A DNA stretch of 64,000 bases from Pollenia angustigena (taxonomy: Eukaryota; Arthropoda; Insecta; Diptera; Polleniidae): the NCBI GenBank assembly GCA_930367215.1, contig OV884059.1:29565882-29629881 (forward strand), in the 5' to 3' direction. The position numbers and the translations under genes are program-made. This document shows positions 45,926 to 56,820 of the stretch, piece by piece (within the stretch, counting starts at the first letter, position 1; each line of letters opens with the position of its first letter). The notes under the pieces are model-generated. The model did no database searches. It was not told where the DNA came from and saw nothing but the letters and a program-made list of their open reading frames with translations.

Positions 45926-47151
45926 TTAATTCCGTTCGGTTATTTTTCTTTTAAGCCCTCAAACTTCATTGTGTTCGGTTCAACTCATTTATGTTCGTCC
46001 ATTTTGGTTGGTAAAAAAACCAAACATTTTTTTCAAAAACAAAATACACATACAAAAAAAAAAACAAAAATCCAGCAAAATAATTTTACACAAACAAAAG
46101 ATTTACGCAATACACACAAGCTGTTCGTGCTGCGTTTGTTGCTAAAATTTTTTGTTCGTTCATTTCTTTATCAATGTTAATAAGAAACATTATAAAACAC
46201 AATAAAATATTATGTTTGTCTACAGTATCACTACAATTGTGCTGTTTTTTAACGAAGAATAGAACACTATATGGAGTTCTCAGAGCTGAAGCGAACCAAG
46301 TCAAAAATGAAAATTCGATAAATATTGAGTTTGAGTAAGTGAATTGTCATTAATTTCTGGAGCCATTGACATGGGTTTATTACCGTTACCTTTGGAACGA
46401 AAAACTTTTTGATTTAGTCCGTGACCGAACTCGATAGAGTTAAAATTTGCGAAGACCTACTTACAACTACAATTAATGTTGAGAGAATTTCAACTAATTG
46501 TAGTGGGGAATGTAAGATGAGATAAACCCACTGTTTATTGCTGATGTGTTTTGCTTAAACTTTGATATTATTACAAGTAGAACTGTTGCTATAAGTCTTA
46601 GACGTTTAACAGTTTTATTTGGTTTAATATCTTTAGTTTTTCTAAAATCTTTATGGATGAAGTTTTCTGATGATCTGGCCTAAGCAACCAGTGCAATGCT
46701 CATAGGAATAGCTTATCCCATCAAGAATAAATTTCAAGTGTTTTTATCAAGAATGAAAACTGGGAATTAAGCACGAATAACAAAATCTTTTGAAATTAAA
46801 AATTTGCGAAGAATTTCACACCATATGCATATGCATTTTATTTTATGACTTGGTTTGGTTCAGCTTTGAACCCTCCATAAAATGTTTGTCTCTTTCTGGA
46901 AAATAATTAAGAACGGTATTAAGGGTTGTGTTCGTCTACACAAACACTAAAAAATAGATATCGTTCTTGGCTGTGCGAGCCGAACGCTAAATAATGTGCT
47001 GTTTACTTTCGAGCACCGTTAAAAACACAATTTTTCAAGTTTTTCAAGCATATCTGAGCATTGTTTCCGTTTTTCGGTCGTAAAACAAGGTCATTGCAAG
47101 AGATATCATCTTCACTTAAACTCATTATTAAATTTTCAATATTCAATCAGT

Positions 47152-47371
47152 CATGTTACAGAATACAATTCCGTTCGGAAACGATGAATTCCGTTTTTTG
47201 CTGCTTCAGGAAATGACGAAAAAATTTGTCGGAATGAAACCATTTTTGTTTTCATGAACGGAATGTGAGTTTTCTGTTTCTGAAAGACCAAAAAACTATG
47301 AAAATACTTTTTCTATTTTTTCTTCAATTCCGAACGGAATCAGTCCGAACGGAATTGTACTTTGTGACATG
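47152..47371. mobile_element. CATGT-end MITE rich in TTCCGTTCGGAA
   Basis: CATGTTACAGAATACAATTC is mirrored by GAATTGTACTTTGTGACATG over 220 bp. ATTCCGTTCGGA and its inverse recur subterminally. Non-coding. Confidence 0.7.
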
Positions 47372-47583
47372 GCCGAATGTAGAGGTGTTGTGAAATATTT
47401 TTTAAAATTTAAAAAGTTTAAAAAAAGTTCTAGTTAGTTAACTTTATTGAGACCTAATTTTTTCATCATACACGGTTTGCGAACATCAAATTTTTGGATA
47501 ACTTAAAACTTTAGAGTATTATTTTAATTACAATTGTATACATTTGAATATATGCCTCTTCCTTATCGAAATTAAGTAGAAAC

Positions 47584-47929
47584 CAAGGTATATTTATAGC
47601 AGGTTGTCTCGGAAAGCCGGCTGGTTATTTTTTATTTGCTTGTTTTGTGATACGAACTGTCAAATGTTTCTTAGTGCCGGTTCACACACGTCAAGTTTGA
47701 CTCTTCAAGTCTTGAGTTTTTGGAGAGAGGGGAAAATAAATGGCATTCTCTTCTCAAACTTGACGTGTGTGAACCGGCACTTAGCAAACAAGTAAACAAG
47801 TTTTTTGTCTCTTATTAACCCCTTTGCTGTTTGACAGTTCGTATCACATAACAACAATAAAAAGCCCTGTTGTTTGTTTTACTGTTGTATTGTTGTAATC
47901 TCGCGGCTACCTGCTATAAATATACCTTG
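47584..47929. mobile_element. CAAGGTATATTTATAGCAGG MITE (hAT-like)
   Basis: CAAGGTATATTTATAGCAGG is mirrored by CCTGCTATAAATATACCTTG. A second inverted pair lies inside (GATACGAACTGTCAAA / TTTGACAGTTCGTATC). The flanks GTAGAAAC and GTACACAC match at 6 of 8. It is split by a second MITE at 47674-47780. Confidence 0.75.
47674..47780. mobile_element. 107-bp MITE nested in MITE
   Basis: GTGCCGGTTCACACACGTCA is mirrored by TGACGTGTGTGAACCGGCAC with one mismatch, and TTA lies on both sides (47671-47673, 47781-47783). The pairing extends through AGTTTGA. PIF/Harbinger-type target. Confidence 0.8.
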
Positions 47930-48129
47930 GTACACACAATCAAATTACAAAATTGAGTAGAAAAATATTTAAACACAAACCCGCTTCTCAAGGTTCTTAC
48001 CAAAAAAAAAAAAAAAAAAAAAATTAATAGAATAGAGCTTAATTTGATGTTTTTTAAGAAAAATATGTAAAATTCAGAAAACTCAAACAAAGCTAAACTT
48101 ATTTTTAAAATATAAAAAGAAATATAGAA

Positions 48130-49240
48130 TACTATCTGGCCGCCCCGGCTTCGCTCGGTAGCTGATTACTAATGATCGTTAGAGCCGTTTTCTGATTTTA
48201 GATAAATCGAAAAAAGTGGGCGGGGCAATATTTTCTTTCCGTAATAACCTAAGTTGGAGCATGGCGATCATTTTAAAGAAAAAATCTTCCAAATCGGTCA
48301 AAAATAGAAAAAGTGGGCCTAAAAGTAGGCCTGGTAAATTTTTCTTTCGATGAAAACTTAAAATGGATAAATACGAACATTTGAAAGAAAAATTTTTGAA
48401 ATCGATGGAGCCATTTTCTGATTTTAGGTAAATCGAAAAAAGTGGGCGTGGCAAAAACCTAAGTTAGACCATGGCGATCATTTGAAAGAAAAAATCCGTC
48501 AAATAAATAGAAAAAATGGGCGTAAAAGTAGGCGTGGTAAATTTTTTTTTCGATGAAATCTTAAAATGGATTAATACGAACATTTGAAAGAAAAATTTGT
48601 GAAACCGATGGAGCCATTTTCTGATTTAAGGTAAATCGAAAAAAGTGGGCATAAAAGTGGGCGGGGCAATATTTTATTTCCGTAAAAACCTATTAAGACC
48701 ATGGCGATCATTTAAAAAAAAATCGGTCAAATAAATAGAAAAAATGGGCGTAAAAGTAGGCGTGGTAATTTTTTTTTTTCGATGAAATCTTAAAATGGAT
48801 TAATACGAACATTTCAAAGAAAAATTTGTGAAACCGATGGAGCCATTTTCTGATTTAAGGTAAATCGAAAAAAGTGGGCGTAAAAGTGGGCAAGGCAATA
48901 TTTTATTTCCGTAAAAACCTATTTAGACCATGGCGATCATTTAAAAAAAAATCGGTCAAATAAATAGAAAAAATGGGCGTAAAAGTAGGCGTTGTAAATT
49001 TTTCTTTCGATGAAAACTTAAAATGGATTAATAATTAGTGCAATCGATGGAGCCGTTTTCTGATTTTAGGTAAATCGAAAAAAGTGGACGCAAAAGAAGG
49101 CGGAGCAACATTTTCTTTTCGTAAGAACCTAAGTTGGACCATGGCGATCATTTTAAAGAAAAAATCTTCCAAATCGATCAAGTCGTTCTCAAGTTATGCG
49201 ATCAGCAACACACAACATTTCATATTTATTATATAGAAGA
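48130..49240. repeat. Tandem array, ~195-235-bp units with GTGGGCGTGGCA
   Basis: GATGGAGCCATTTTCTGATT marks unit starts at about 48413, 48607, 48836 and 49045, with a first partial unit at 48179 (spacings 194 to 234 bp). Within units AAATCGAAAAAAGTGGGCG and AAAATGGGCGTAAAAGTAGG repeat. The array is bounded by CCCCGGCTTCGCTCGG at the left and TATTTATTATATAGAAG at the right, which look like element ends. Short frames within are not conserved. Confidence 0.75.
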
Positions 49241-49243
49241 TTA

Positions 49244-49466
49244 TAAGGCGAATTTATTACAGGTGGTTTTAAAAGCCCTGTGAGAAACTTTTCTTTAAGC
49301 TTTGTAATTGTTGGATGTCAAAATTTTGTTTATTGTCTTTGTTTCTATTACGTTTTGTTTCTGTTTTTGATATTGTATAGTGATTTTACAAAAACAAATT
49401 GATTGTGGTTTTTGTACGACATGTACTTGTTGAAGTACCGCGATTATCTGTAATAAATTCGCCTTG
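49244..49466. mobile_element. AAGGCGAATTTATTAC MITE
   Basis: TAAGGCGAATTTATTACAG is mirrored by CTGTAATAAATTCGCCTTG over 223 bp. The ends resemble those of the MITEs at 10336 and 35195 (AAGGCGAATT). It is inserted at the right edge of the tandem array. The target duplication is not clear. Confidence 0.75.
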
Positions 49467-50086
49467 AAATATTTCTATACAAATTTTAGGAATACAAATT
49501 TGAAATATTTGTTTTGCTTTGTTTGATTGAAATTTTTATTTGAAATAATATTATTAAAATATCTAAACACATCGTTTGCTCATTATTGGTTTAGTGCATT
49601 TGCCAAAAAGTCGTAATGGAGAAAAACGACAATGAGGGTTTACATGATGTTTTCTGAAAATATACCCGATAGAATATTTTTGTATTTTCACAACTGCTTC
49701 TGGCAAATGTTTTAAAGAAAAATGTAAATTTTTTTAGCGTTCATGAACGAACTTAGAAATGAATAGTATTTTATTGAAAGTGAAAGCAATTGTTTTGTGC
49801 CGCATGCGCCACATTTCTGAATATATTTCTAAAAAGGAGTTTTTTGTGCTGCATACGTATACTTACTGCTGGGTATTGAGTTGTTGACATTTTATTTTAC
49901 ATTTGCTTAACCTAATTTTTTCCTTATGACATTGAAGCAAAGCAAGTGTGAAATTTGTATGAGAAATTTGCTGTATTCACCAAATCGTGTCGTGTAGAGC
50001 AAAACAATTCTTAAAGAACCTTAAAGTAATTGGTATGGAGCGTAATTAATGCTTAATATTTTAAGCCTATAGTACACGAAATGTAA
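49467..50086. other. Intronic sequence, nothing recognised
   Basis: AT-rich, with no supported frame. Confidence 0.5.
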
Positions 50087-50199
50087 AAAGCCACATGTGC
50101 TTCTGACGTAATTTTGTCGTCATCACATAATACGAACTGGCTATTGTGGCTTTGTAGTGACGTGAAAATTACGTCAGTACCACATGCGCATGTGGCTTT
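50087..50199. mobile_element. Small palindromic MITE, AAAGCCACATGTG
   Basis: AAAGCCACATGTG...TGACGTAATTTT is mirrored by AAAATTACGTCA...CATGTGGCTTT over about 113 bp. Confidence 0.65.
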
Positions 50200-50814
50200 A
50201 GAAACCATAAACAATTTCATGAAAAAGGTTTTGGATTCAGAAAAACGGTATTCAAAATATATAAACCCCTACCTACCTCAATTTTTTTTTAACTGGTCGG
50301 TAGGTCAAACCAGTAATGAGCTGATCGCATATGAATAAAAACTAAAGTAAACAATAAAACTAATTTACTTCAAATATATGAAAACAAAATTTATATAATT
50401 TCGAACCACTATGGTTTTAGAGTACATTTAACTCTCGTTTACTTTCCCATTTATGCAGTTATTAAAAAAAAATAATTAATAATAAAGCAATTGAGAAACA
50501 GGATTGTTTATGACATAATGGATAACTTAAGGCCATTTAATTTGCTTTTATATACAACTAACATAAACCTTTTGTAAATTGTATATATTAAGTCTAGTAA
50601 AATACCCCCCAATACCTAAAAATAAACACTCTTTAAATTTGCATTTAAATTTCAAAAGGAGTTCTGAAACTACATGTTATTTATATGCATTTAGTTGAGT
50701 TTATTCATTTCCAAAATGACGTTAGCAAATGCTGGGTTTAAAAGTTTTAATAAATATTAATGAGCACAGATAATAATATATGTTTTAATAAAATGATTTG
50801 AATACTACTAAATA
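50200..50814. other. Intronic sequence, nothing recognised
   Basis: No supported frame or repeat. Confidence 0.5.
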
Positions 50815-51743
50815 ATGGGTGATTTTTTAAGAGCTTTAGGAAAGTTAAAAAAAAAACACATTAAATTCAGAAAAATGCATGAAATCTTTATTTGAATCGA
50901 TAGTACGGTCCATATAATTTAATGTTTGAAGATTATTTCATGCAAATGTTGACCGTGACTGCGCCTCAAATGGTCCATCCGCTTAGTCCAATTTTAGCAT
51001 ACTCTTTCCAACATTTCGGCCGGTATCTCATGAATAAATGCTTCAATGTTGTCTTCCAATGCGTCAATTGAAGCGGACATGTGTGTATAGACATGAGCTT
51101 ATCATAGCCCCACAAAAAATAGTCTAAAGGCGTTAAATCGCACGATCTAGGCGGCCAATTGACCGGTCCCGAACGTGAAATAAAATGTTCACCGAACTCG
51201 CCTCTCAATAAGTCCATTGTTAATCGTGCTGTGTGGCATGTGGCACCGTCTTGTTGAAACCATATGTCATGCCAGTCAAGCTCTTGCATTTTGGGCAAAA
51301 ATAGGTTGGATATCATCTCACGGAAGCGCTCACCATTCACAGTAACGTTACGATTCGCAGCATCTTTGAAGAAGTACGGTCCAATGATGCCACCAGCCCA
51401 TAAACCGCACCAAACTGTGACTTTTTCTGGATGCATTGGTAACTCTTGCAATGCTTCTGGCTGATCTTCACTCCAAAATCGACAATTCTGCTAATTTACG
51501 TACCCATTGCGCCAAAAATGAGCTGACCATAAAATGGAAGAAGCGCGCGATGAACTTTCTTAACAGAGCACGCATTTTAATAAAAAAAATTCAATAATTT
51601 GCAAGCGTTGTTCGTTTGTAAGACGATTCATGGTTAAATTATAGACCAGACTGAAGATGTTTGACAGTGAAACAAAACACGAAACGTGCGTCAGCTGTTT
51701 AAACCAGTGTTGCCAAAAAGATAAGAGCTAAAAAATCACCCGA
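50815..51743 (-). mobile_element. Mariner-like element, DD41D-type lineage 1, copy B
   Basis: The ends ATGGGTGATTTTTTAAGAGC and AGAGCTAAAAAATCACCCGA are flanked by TA (50813-50814, 51744-51745). The - strand frame 50966-51451 reads VTVWCGLWAGGIIGPYFFKD, DIWFQQDGATCHTA and WPPRSCDLTPLDYFLWGY. I count 41 residues between the QQD Asp and the LDY Asp, the DD41D spacing of the rosa-type mariners. The N-terminus (MNRLTNEQRLQIIEF) survives in another frame near 51600. The region with the first catalytic Asp is deleted, and the C-terminal end is frameshifted. Confidence 0.9.
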
Positions 51744-51796
51744 TATATGAAATGATATAAGGATAACAACATCAACCAAAAAAAGAAAAGGACTTA

Positions 51797-52192
51797 AGGC
51801 AGAATTAGTCTTTACTTTCTGTTTCTGTTCCGTTCCGTGCCGTTCTGTTTCGAAATTGTAATAGTTACTTTTTCTGTAGCAACTTATCAGCCATTTATGA
51901 CAAATTTATTAGTTTTGCACCGTCCATTGTTTCATTTCAGTCACTTTAATGCAAATAAATTTGAAGAAATTAAATGTTATGAATTCTTAAAATCAAAAAA
52001 TAGTTTATTTCAACATAAATATGTATTTTTGTTATTTATTTTGCTGTCACTTACAATAACTTAACAATTTTTTGATTTTAACAAACTGAACCGCAACAGA
52101 ACAGAAAAACTAATCAATTTCACAGGTTTTTTAATAACAAAAACAAATCAGCTGATTCGTAACAGAACAGAAAGTAAAGACTAACTGAGCCT
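51797..52192. mobile_element. PIF/Harbinger-type MITE, copy 2
   Basis: It has the same ends as 25199-25641 (AGGCAGAATTAGTCTTTACT / AGTAAAGACTAACTGAGCCT) and the same TTA duplication (51794-51796, 52193-52195). It is 396 bp against 443 bp, the difference being internal deletion. Confidence 0.82.
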
Positions 52193-52195
52193 TTA

Positions 52196-53261
52196 TTTGT
52201 ATTAAGTTATTAAAATATTAGGAAATTATTGCTTCAACTTTTTTTTTTTTTTTTTTGGGGTATTAAGAAAATTTTAGGAAAAATATTTAATTGTTTTTGG
52301 ATTTCGTATCATTTAAAAAGTATAATATTGTGTAAAAAATATGAATGTTTTATTTTAGCCTAAAAATATGCTTTACTTTTCTGACTTTGAATCCACCTAA
52401 AACAATGAATTTTCTTTATTTATTTCTTCTACAAAATATTTTGTTATAAAGTATAAATTTTTTTTCAGCATAGTTAAACCATCAACACTATCTTTTTTAT
52501 GATCAACTCAAATAGGGAGACAGTCAGAGGACTGACAGTGTGTCAGAGAGACATTCATGCAAACTAAAACAGTACCAGCTATTTGTAGAAGTAATTTAAT
52601 CTTTTTAATTGAAAGTGTTTTATTTTTTATTTAATTTGTTTGTGTGTTTTAAGTAGGAAAACGAAATAGAAACGAGGTAGCAGTTGATGGGTCAGTGGTG
52701 TTGGTGGATATTGCTGACTGGCTTTATTCAGTATGATTACAGTGTGTCCGGATGTCTTGTACATCATCTTGTATTTGCTTTATACATATAATTTCTTCTT
52801 GTTCGTTTTTTTTTCTTTTACTTTTTTTGTTTTTTTTTTTACTATTTACCAAGTGCAAATCCTTAAGGAACTGACTGGCTGCCATTGCATGATGACTTTA
52901 ACAGCATCGTGTAATATTCTTTGTTGTAAACTATCACAAGCTTGCGTTGAAAATGTAGTTAAAGAAAACTTTGTGCAATAAATATAAAAATAGAAAAAAA
53001 AACAGAAAAGGATAATTGCAAGATTTTGGTAGGGGAAAATATAAATAAAAACATTTCAAAATATTTCAATTTCTTTTATGACAGTTTATGTCTCTTTTTC
53101 TGCTTATTTATTCTCAAGTGACTTTATTTAACTGTGGATCTCGTGCAGCTCTTTCATATTAAGCTGATGTACTTTCGCTGTAGCTTCTTTAAATAAACTG
53201 GAAACAAAAAATTACTTCAATGAATACTAATTTGTAAAAGTTTTTGTTTAAATTGTTAAGG
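52196..53261. other. Intergenic/intronic sequence downstream of the M13 gene
   Basis: T-rich, with runs near 52238-52256 and 52800-52840. Short frames lack motifs. No Pde9 exon was found here. Confidence 0.55.
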
Positions 53262-53267
53262 TTTATT
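53262..53267 (-). terminator. Candidate polyadenylation signal for the M13 gene
   Basis: TTTATT on + is AATAAA on -, 109 bp beyond the stop codon at 53376-53378. It is the nearest canonical hexamer noticed; use is not shown. Confidence 0.4.
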
Positions 53268-53375
53268 TAAAATATTTACAAATATGTATAAATATTATTA
53301 AGTAATTAATTATGGTTACTTTAAATAAATCACATTTTATCTTTAAATATTATTCTTTTTTTTGTAGTTAAATAA

Positions 53376-55469
53376 CTACCATATTCTACACTTTTCCTCA
53401 GGATGCATTTTATTGTCTGGGCGACATTTGTAAACATCAGCAAATTCCATAAAATTGGCCAAAGCATTGTTAACTCTCTCTCTGTGGCTGGCGTGGAGTT
53501 TAAAATGGCTTTTATCACTTGTGCTATTGCCACACCAGGTTTGGGCAAAACTTAAGAAAAATAATTTCAAATCCTCTTGTTCAAAACTCTCATCCATTTC
53601 GCTTTCCAAGAAAGTCTCTAAAGCCAATCTCAAGCCCTCAGAATCGGCAATATTTTCATTGATAGTAACATGGCCATTGTCATAGCGTTCATTCAGATAG
53701 CAATTTGATTTAACGCCAAACTTAATAATGGCCTTAACACCCCAGGCATTGGCCACATTGCCTGACTTATCATAATTCAAGCCATCATAGTCAAAGCCAT
53801 GCAGTATTTCATGGGCCAATATGTAGGCCAAGCCACCATAGATTTTGGCTGGTTTTAAACAAGGATCATAAAAAGGACTTTGTAAAATTCCTATAGGCAG
53901 CTCAATGGCATTCTTTTTCAAACGATAATAAGCATTTACATCTAAAGGGCCATACGATTGGTCTCTGTACAACGAAGTCAAGGAGAGTTTGTTTTCCAAA
54001 GCTATGGCACTCACATCTCTCACCATATGCGGTATGGTTTTGTTAAGCTGTTTGCTGGTCTTCAATTTAGACAAATTTATTAAATTGACATCATAATTGT
54101 CTTCTATGTCAAACTGTGTTTCAACTGTAGAGGTTATTTCCAAAGTTGGCAGCAATAACTTCATTTCCCTTAGCTTATCTCGGCTTAGGATCTTGGTGGC
54201 TGGATCTCTTTCAAAGACCGTTGTAGAATTTATTAATTTCTCAAATTGAAATTTAAGATTTCTAAATATTTTTGTTAAATGTTGCTCAGTTTGCTGTAGA
54301 AACTCCTCACCTTTGCCATGGCGTAATTGTAGAAATAACTGGGTCAACTCAGAAGGCATGAAATCATTGAGCTGCATTAAACACTCATCTTTTTGCTTAA
54401 TAAAACTGTATTCCTCATGCAGATTAACTTCAAAGTGGGCCAGGAACTGTACTAAAAAGTATTTAGCTATTATTTCACCATTCGAGGTTTTGAGAAAGCG
54501 GCTTAGATTTCTTAAGTAGCGTTGATCCGCCACTATTAACACAATGTCTTCATAATTAGGAGGCAGAGTAAAATCTTGCATTAAAGTAGAAAAATATTTT
54601 AAAAAGTCTATATCTGGCATTTCGGCTGCTAAAGAAGACAGAGTTTGAGGCTCCTTTAGGACCACAGAACGTTCATTGCTTACCAAAGCCATTAAAGATT
54701 TCTCAAATTCTACTATTTCCTCGGCGATTTGATTGGCTTTTCTTACCCTAACGCCTAAATCCATCATCAATAGTTTGATGTAGCGCTGATAAAGAAATGC
54801 TGATTCAGCATCATATGTACTATCAGATTGTCTGGCTTTCATGAACTCGAAGGAGGGAGGCATTATATAGAATATTAACTGCTGGGAGTTCTGCCAATTG
54901 GGCTGTATTTTGGTAGAAATCAAAGATTGTGCACCATATCTACGCATCTCCGCCGCCACCTGCTCCCAATTGAACAATTCGTTATGAAGGCCATTGCTAA
55001 AGTTTCTTTGTAAAATCGGCCAATTACTGGTTATGTTTTTTAAAATATCTGTATATACTCGGATGGCCTGCTCATCCTGAGCTTTCGACCTAAAAGCTCT
55101 TTTCTCCAGGCAAGATTTGTAAAAATTGGTCACTCCTTGACTGGTGTTATTAATCTGCCTGCCCTTGTCGAGATATTGCAACAACAATAATTTATTGGAA
55201 GCCTTAATGGTAGACAAAGTATCCGCAGGTTTTGCAAATCTCAATTGGGAAGATGCTCGCCAATTGCCACAGGCATATTCCCAAAAGTCATTACAAGGTT
55301 GTTCAAATACATCTATTGAAAGTTCCGTTTGTTTCTGGACATTTGACCAAAATGAGGCATTACATTTTTGATTCTCGACATTTTGTTTTGATTCAATGCC
55401 CTCCTGAACAGCGATTACGATCAGGGCGGAGAGCAAAAATACTTGTACCGAACGCGAGCCTAACAACAT
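53376..55469 (-). CDS. Neprilysin-like M13 zinc metallopeptidase, intronless
   Basis: This is an intact 697-codon frame from ATG at 55469 to TAG at 53376-53378. A TTG eight codons upstream is in frame but is not a credible start. Residues 7-22 (VQVFLLSALIVIAV) form a hydrophobic signal peptide or anchor. CNDFWEYACGNW is the M13 N-terminal Cys block, VNAYYRLKKN the substrate-backbone motif, and HEILH (His553, Glu554, His557) the zinc site. ENIAD (Glu605, Asp609) gives the third ligand, and CRIW ends the protein as in the family. LHASHRER keeps the catalytic-site His and Arg of the usual DxHSPxxFR, but the Asp is Lys. Length is normal for M13. It is probably a secreted or ectoenzyme endopeptidase acting on peptides. 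It lies antisense in what appears to be a Pde9 intron; whether it arose by retroposition is open. Confidence 0.95.
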   Translation of the reverse strand: MLLGSRSVQVFLLSALIVIAVQEGIESKQNVENQKCNASFWSNVQKQTELSIDVFEQPCNDFWEYACGNWRASSQLRFAKPADTLSTIKASNKLLLLQYLDKGRQINNTSQGVTNFYKSCLEKRAFRSKAQDEQAIRVYTDILKNITSNWPILQRNFSNGLHNELFNWEQVAAEMRRYGAQSLISTKIQPNWQNSQQLIFYIMPPSFEFMKARQSDSTYDAESAFLYQRYIKLLMMDLGVRVRKANQIAEEIVEFEKSLMALVSNERSVVLKEPQTLSSLAAEMPDIDFLKYFSTLMQDFTLPPNYEDIVLIVADQRYLRNLSRFLKTSNGEIIAKYFLVQFLAHFEVNLHEEYSFIKQKDECLMQLNDFMPSELTQLFLQLRHGKGEEFLQQTEQHLTKIFRNLKFQFEKLINSTTVFERDPATKILSRDKLREMKLLLPTLEITSTVETQFDIEDNYDVNLINLSKLKTSKQLNKTIPHMVRDVSAIALENKLSLTSLYRDQSYGPLDVNAYYRLKKNAIELPIGILQSPFYDPCLKPAKIYGGLAYILAHEILHGFDYDGLNYDKSGNVANAWGVKAIIKFGVKSNCYLNERYDNGHVTINENIADSEGLRLALETFLESEMDESFEQEDLKLFFLSFAQTWCGNSTSDKSHFKLHASHRERVNNALANFMEFADVYKCRPDNKMHPEEKCRIW

Positions 55470-56076
55470 GGCGTTTCGAATTGTCTTGGACAACTGATTC
55501 TACGTACATCTCAATTTGTCAGATCTTGTAGAGAGAACGAACACACGTTCGCATTGATATTTTCTAATTAATAAAATTGATAAGAATTTATAAAGAATTT
55601 CAGATGAGAAATTTATTTGTAGAATCTTTGATGATTGTAGGAAATCTCTTGATTTATTTATTATTGTTTTTATTACAAATTTTTGTTGTTGTGTTTGTTG
55701 CTTGCTCTTTGAAAAATATGTAAGGCAAAAAAACCTGAAAATTTATAGATAAGCTGCAAAAATTTTTGTTATTTTGTTAAATTAAAAACTTATTCAAGTT
55801 CTCTTATAAATTTAAAAAAAAAAAAAAAAAAACAATCAAAAACTGAAACATGTCAACAGCATTCAAAAAGGTTTTTGTAGAGCTGCCTTGTTTTACAAAA
55901 TACACTTAAAGAAAAAATTAAGCTAAGGAATGCTCGATAGTTTATTAACAAACGTTTAAACGACAGAAACGAATAAATCTTTAGTTTTTCTTTATTATAA
56001 TAAATTTGTTTTCTTTCTCCTTTTTTGTTTACAATATGAAGTATACATATGTTGTGTAAAAATATTCTAAAATATT
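55470..56076. promoter_or_regulatory. Upstream region of the M13 gene
   Basis: TCAGTT, an arthropod initiator-like hexamer on the - strand, occurs at 55492-55497, about 25 bp before the ATG. No TATA box is placed correctly for it. Farther out the sequence is AT-rich with an A-run near 55812-55832. Use of this initiator is speculative. Confidence 0.25.
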
Positions 56077-56182
56077 CACAATCTTGTGCAAATGGTCTTG
56101 CATCGTAGCTTTTCCAAAATGGTATAGTAAGTACTATAGTAAACTTTTGGGATTATAGTAAATACTAAACGTATGGGCAAAT
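56077..56182. repeat. Half copy of the TA-flanked palindromic MITE
   Basis: CACAATCTTGTGCAAAT, CTTGCATCGTA and AAAATGGTATAGTA match the left half of 59823-59977, after which similarity decays. Confidence 0.65.
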
Positions 56183-56189
56183 CCTGCGT

Positions 56190-56820
56190 GACGAACGCTA
56201 CATTCGCACGCGTTTTCTGATTGAAATATTGGTATTTCCACAGAAATGTCTACTTTTTGTCACGTAACGTCACCAACCATTTTTAATTGTTTCTCAAAGA
56301 ATAATGAAAATATTATTTACTTTTTTGCATTTGGGTGTAGAGCGCAACTAGGTTTTCATTTAGTGAAAGAGAGGAACAATTTTAACAACGTGGTTCTAAA
56401 ATACAAGAATATTTGCTAGGTGACGGGACGTGACAAAAAGAGAGCTTTTCTGTGGAAGTGCCCATATACACATTTTTTGGTCTTTCAAAAGAGATAGCTT
56501 CAACTTATATAAAGTATTTAGTGACATTAATATGTACTTACGAACGTATCATTATTTCTTAGCAAGTATTTGTTGCGAAATAATTGATCACAAAATTTTG
56601 TGACGCACGCTATAAAAAGTGGAAGTAACTTGAAAGGTTGAAGTGCGTTTTCCTAATTTTTAGCGAATTTGGCATGATAAGGTATACAAAATCACATTCT
56701 TAAAAGAAAGATGACTATAAGAGAATTCTAAAAGCACTTATTTGCAGTCAAAAAAGTTGTAAATTTTTGACAAAAGCCGTGAACCCTTTGTGACGCACGC
56801 TACGTAACGCACGCTACAGT
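56190..56820. repeat. Dispersed repeat related to 43370-45140
   Basis: It shares GTCTACTTTTTG, TTTTTAATTGTTTCTCAAA, GCGCAACTAG and TGGAAGTGCCCATAT with the earlier copy. TTCCACAGAAATG...CACGTAACGTCACC (56236-56275) is mirrored by GGTGACGGGACGTGAC...CTGTGGAA near 56420-56455. GTGACGCACGCTAC-type words mark both edges (56190, 56790, 56803). Confidence 0.5.

Larger units (their letters stand above)
45269..47018 (+). mobile_element. hAT-type element CAGTGTTCGAAA, copy 1 (1.75 kb)
   Basis: It begins CAGTGTTCGAAAATCAAC and ends TTTACTTTCGAGCACCG. The flanks are TTGAAAAC (45261-45268) and TTAAAAAC (47019-47026), 7 of 8 matching. The reverse-oriented copy at 59115-59746 shares both ends and internal text (GTAGATTTGTGGAAAA, GGGTTGTGTTCGTCTACACA). 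Two MITEs are nested at 45417-45618 and 45654-45925. No transposase frame was recognised. Confidence 0.78.

Noticed and set aside
45794..46180. 128-residue + frame
   Set aside because: It spans a MITE boundary and low-complexity hAT interior; the peptide is not conserved in the second hAT copy.
48179..48454. 91-residue - frame
   Set aside because: It lies wholly within the tandem array and is not maintained between units.
55470..55493. Upstream start of the M13 gene at 55493
   Set aside because: The codon there is TTG, not ATG. The first ATG in frame is at 55469 and directly precedes the signal peptide.
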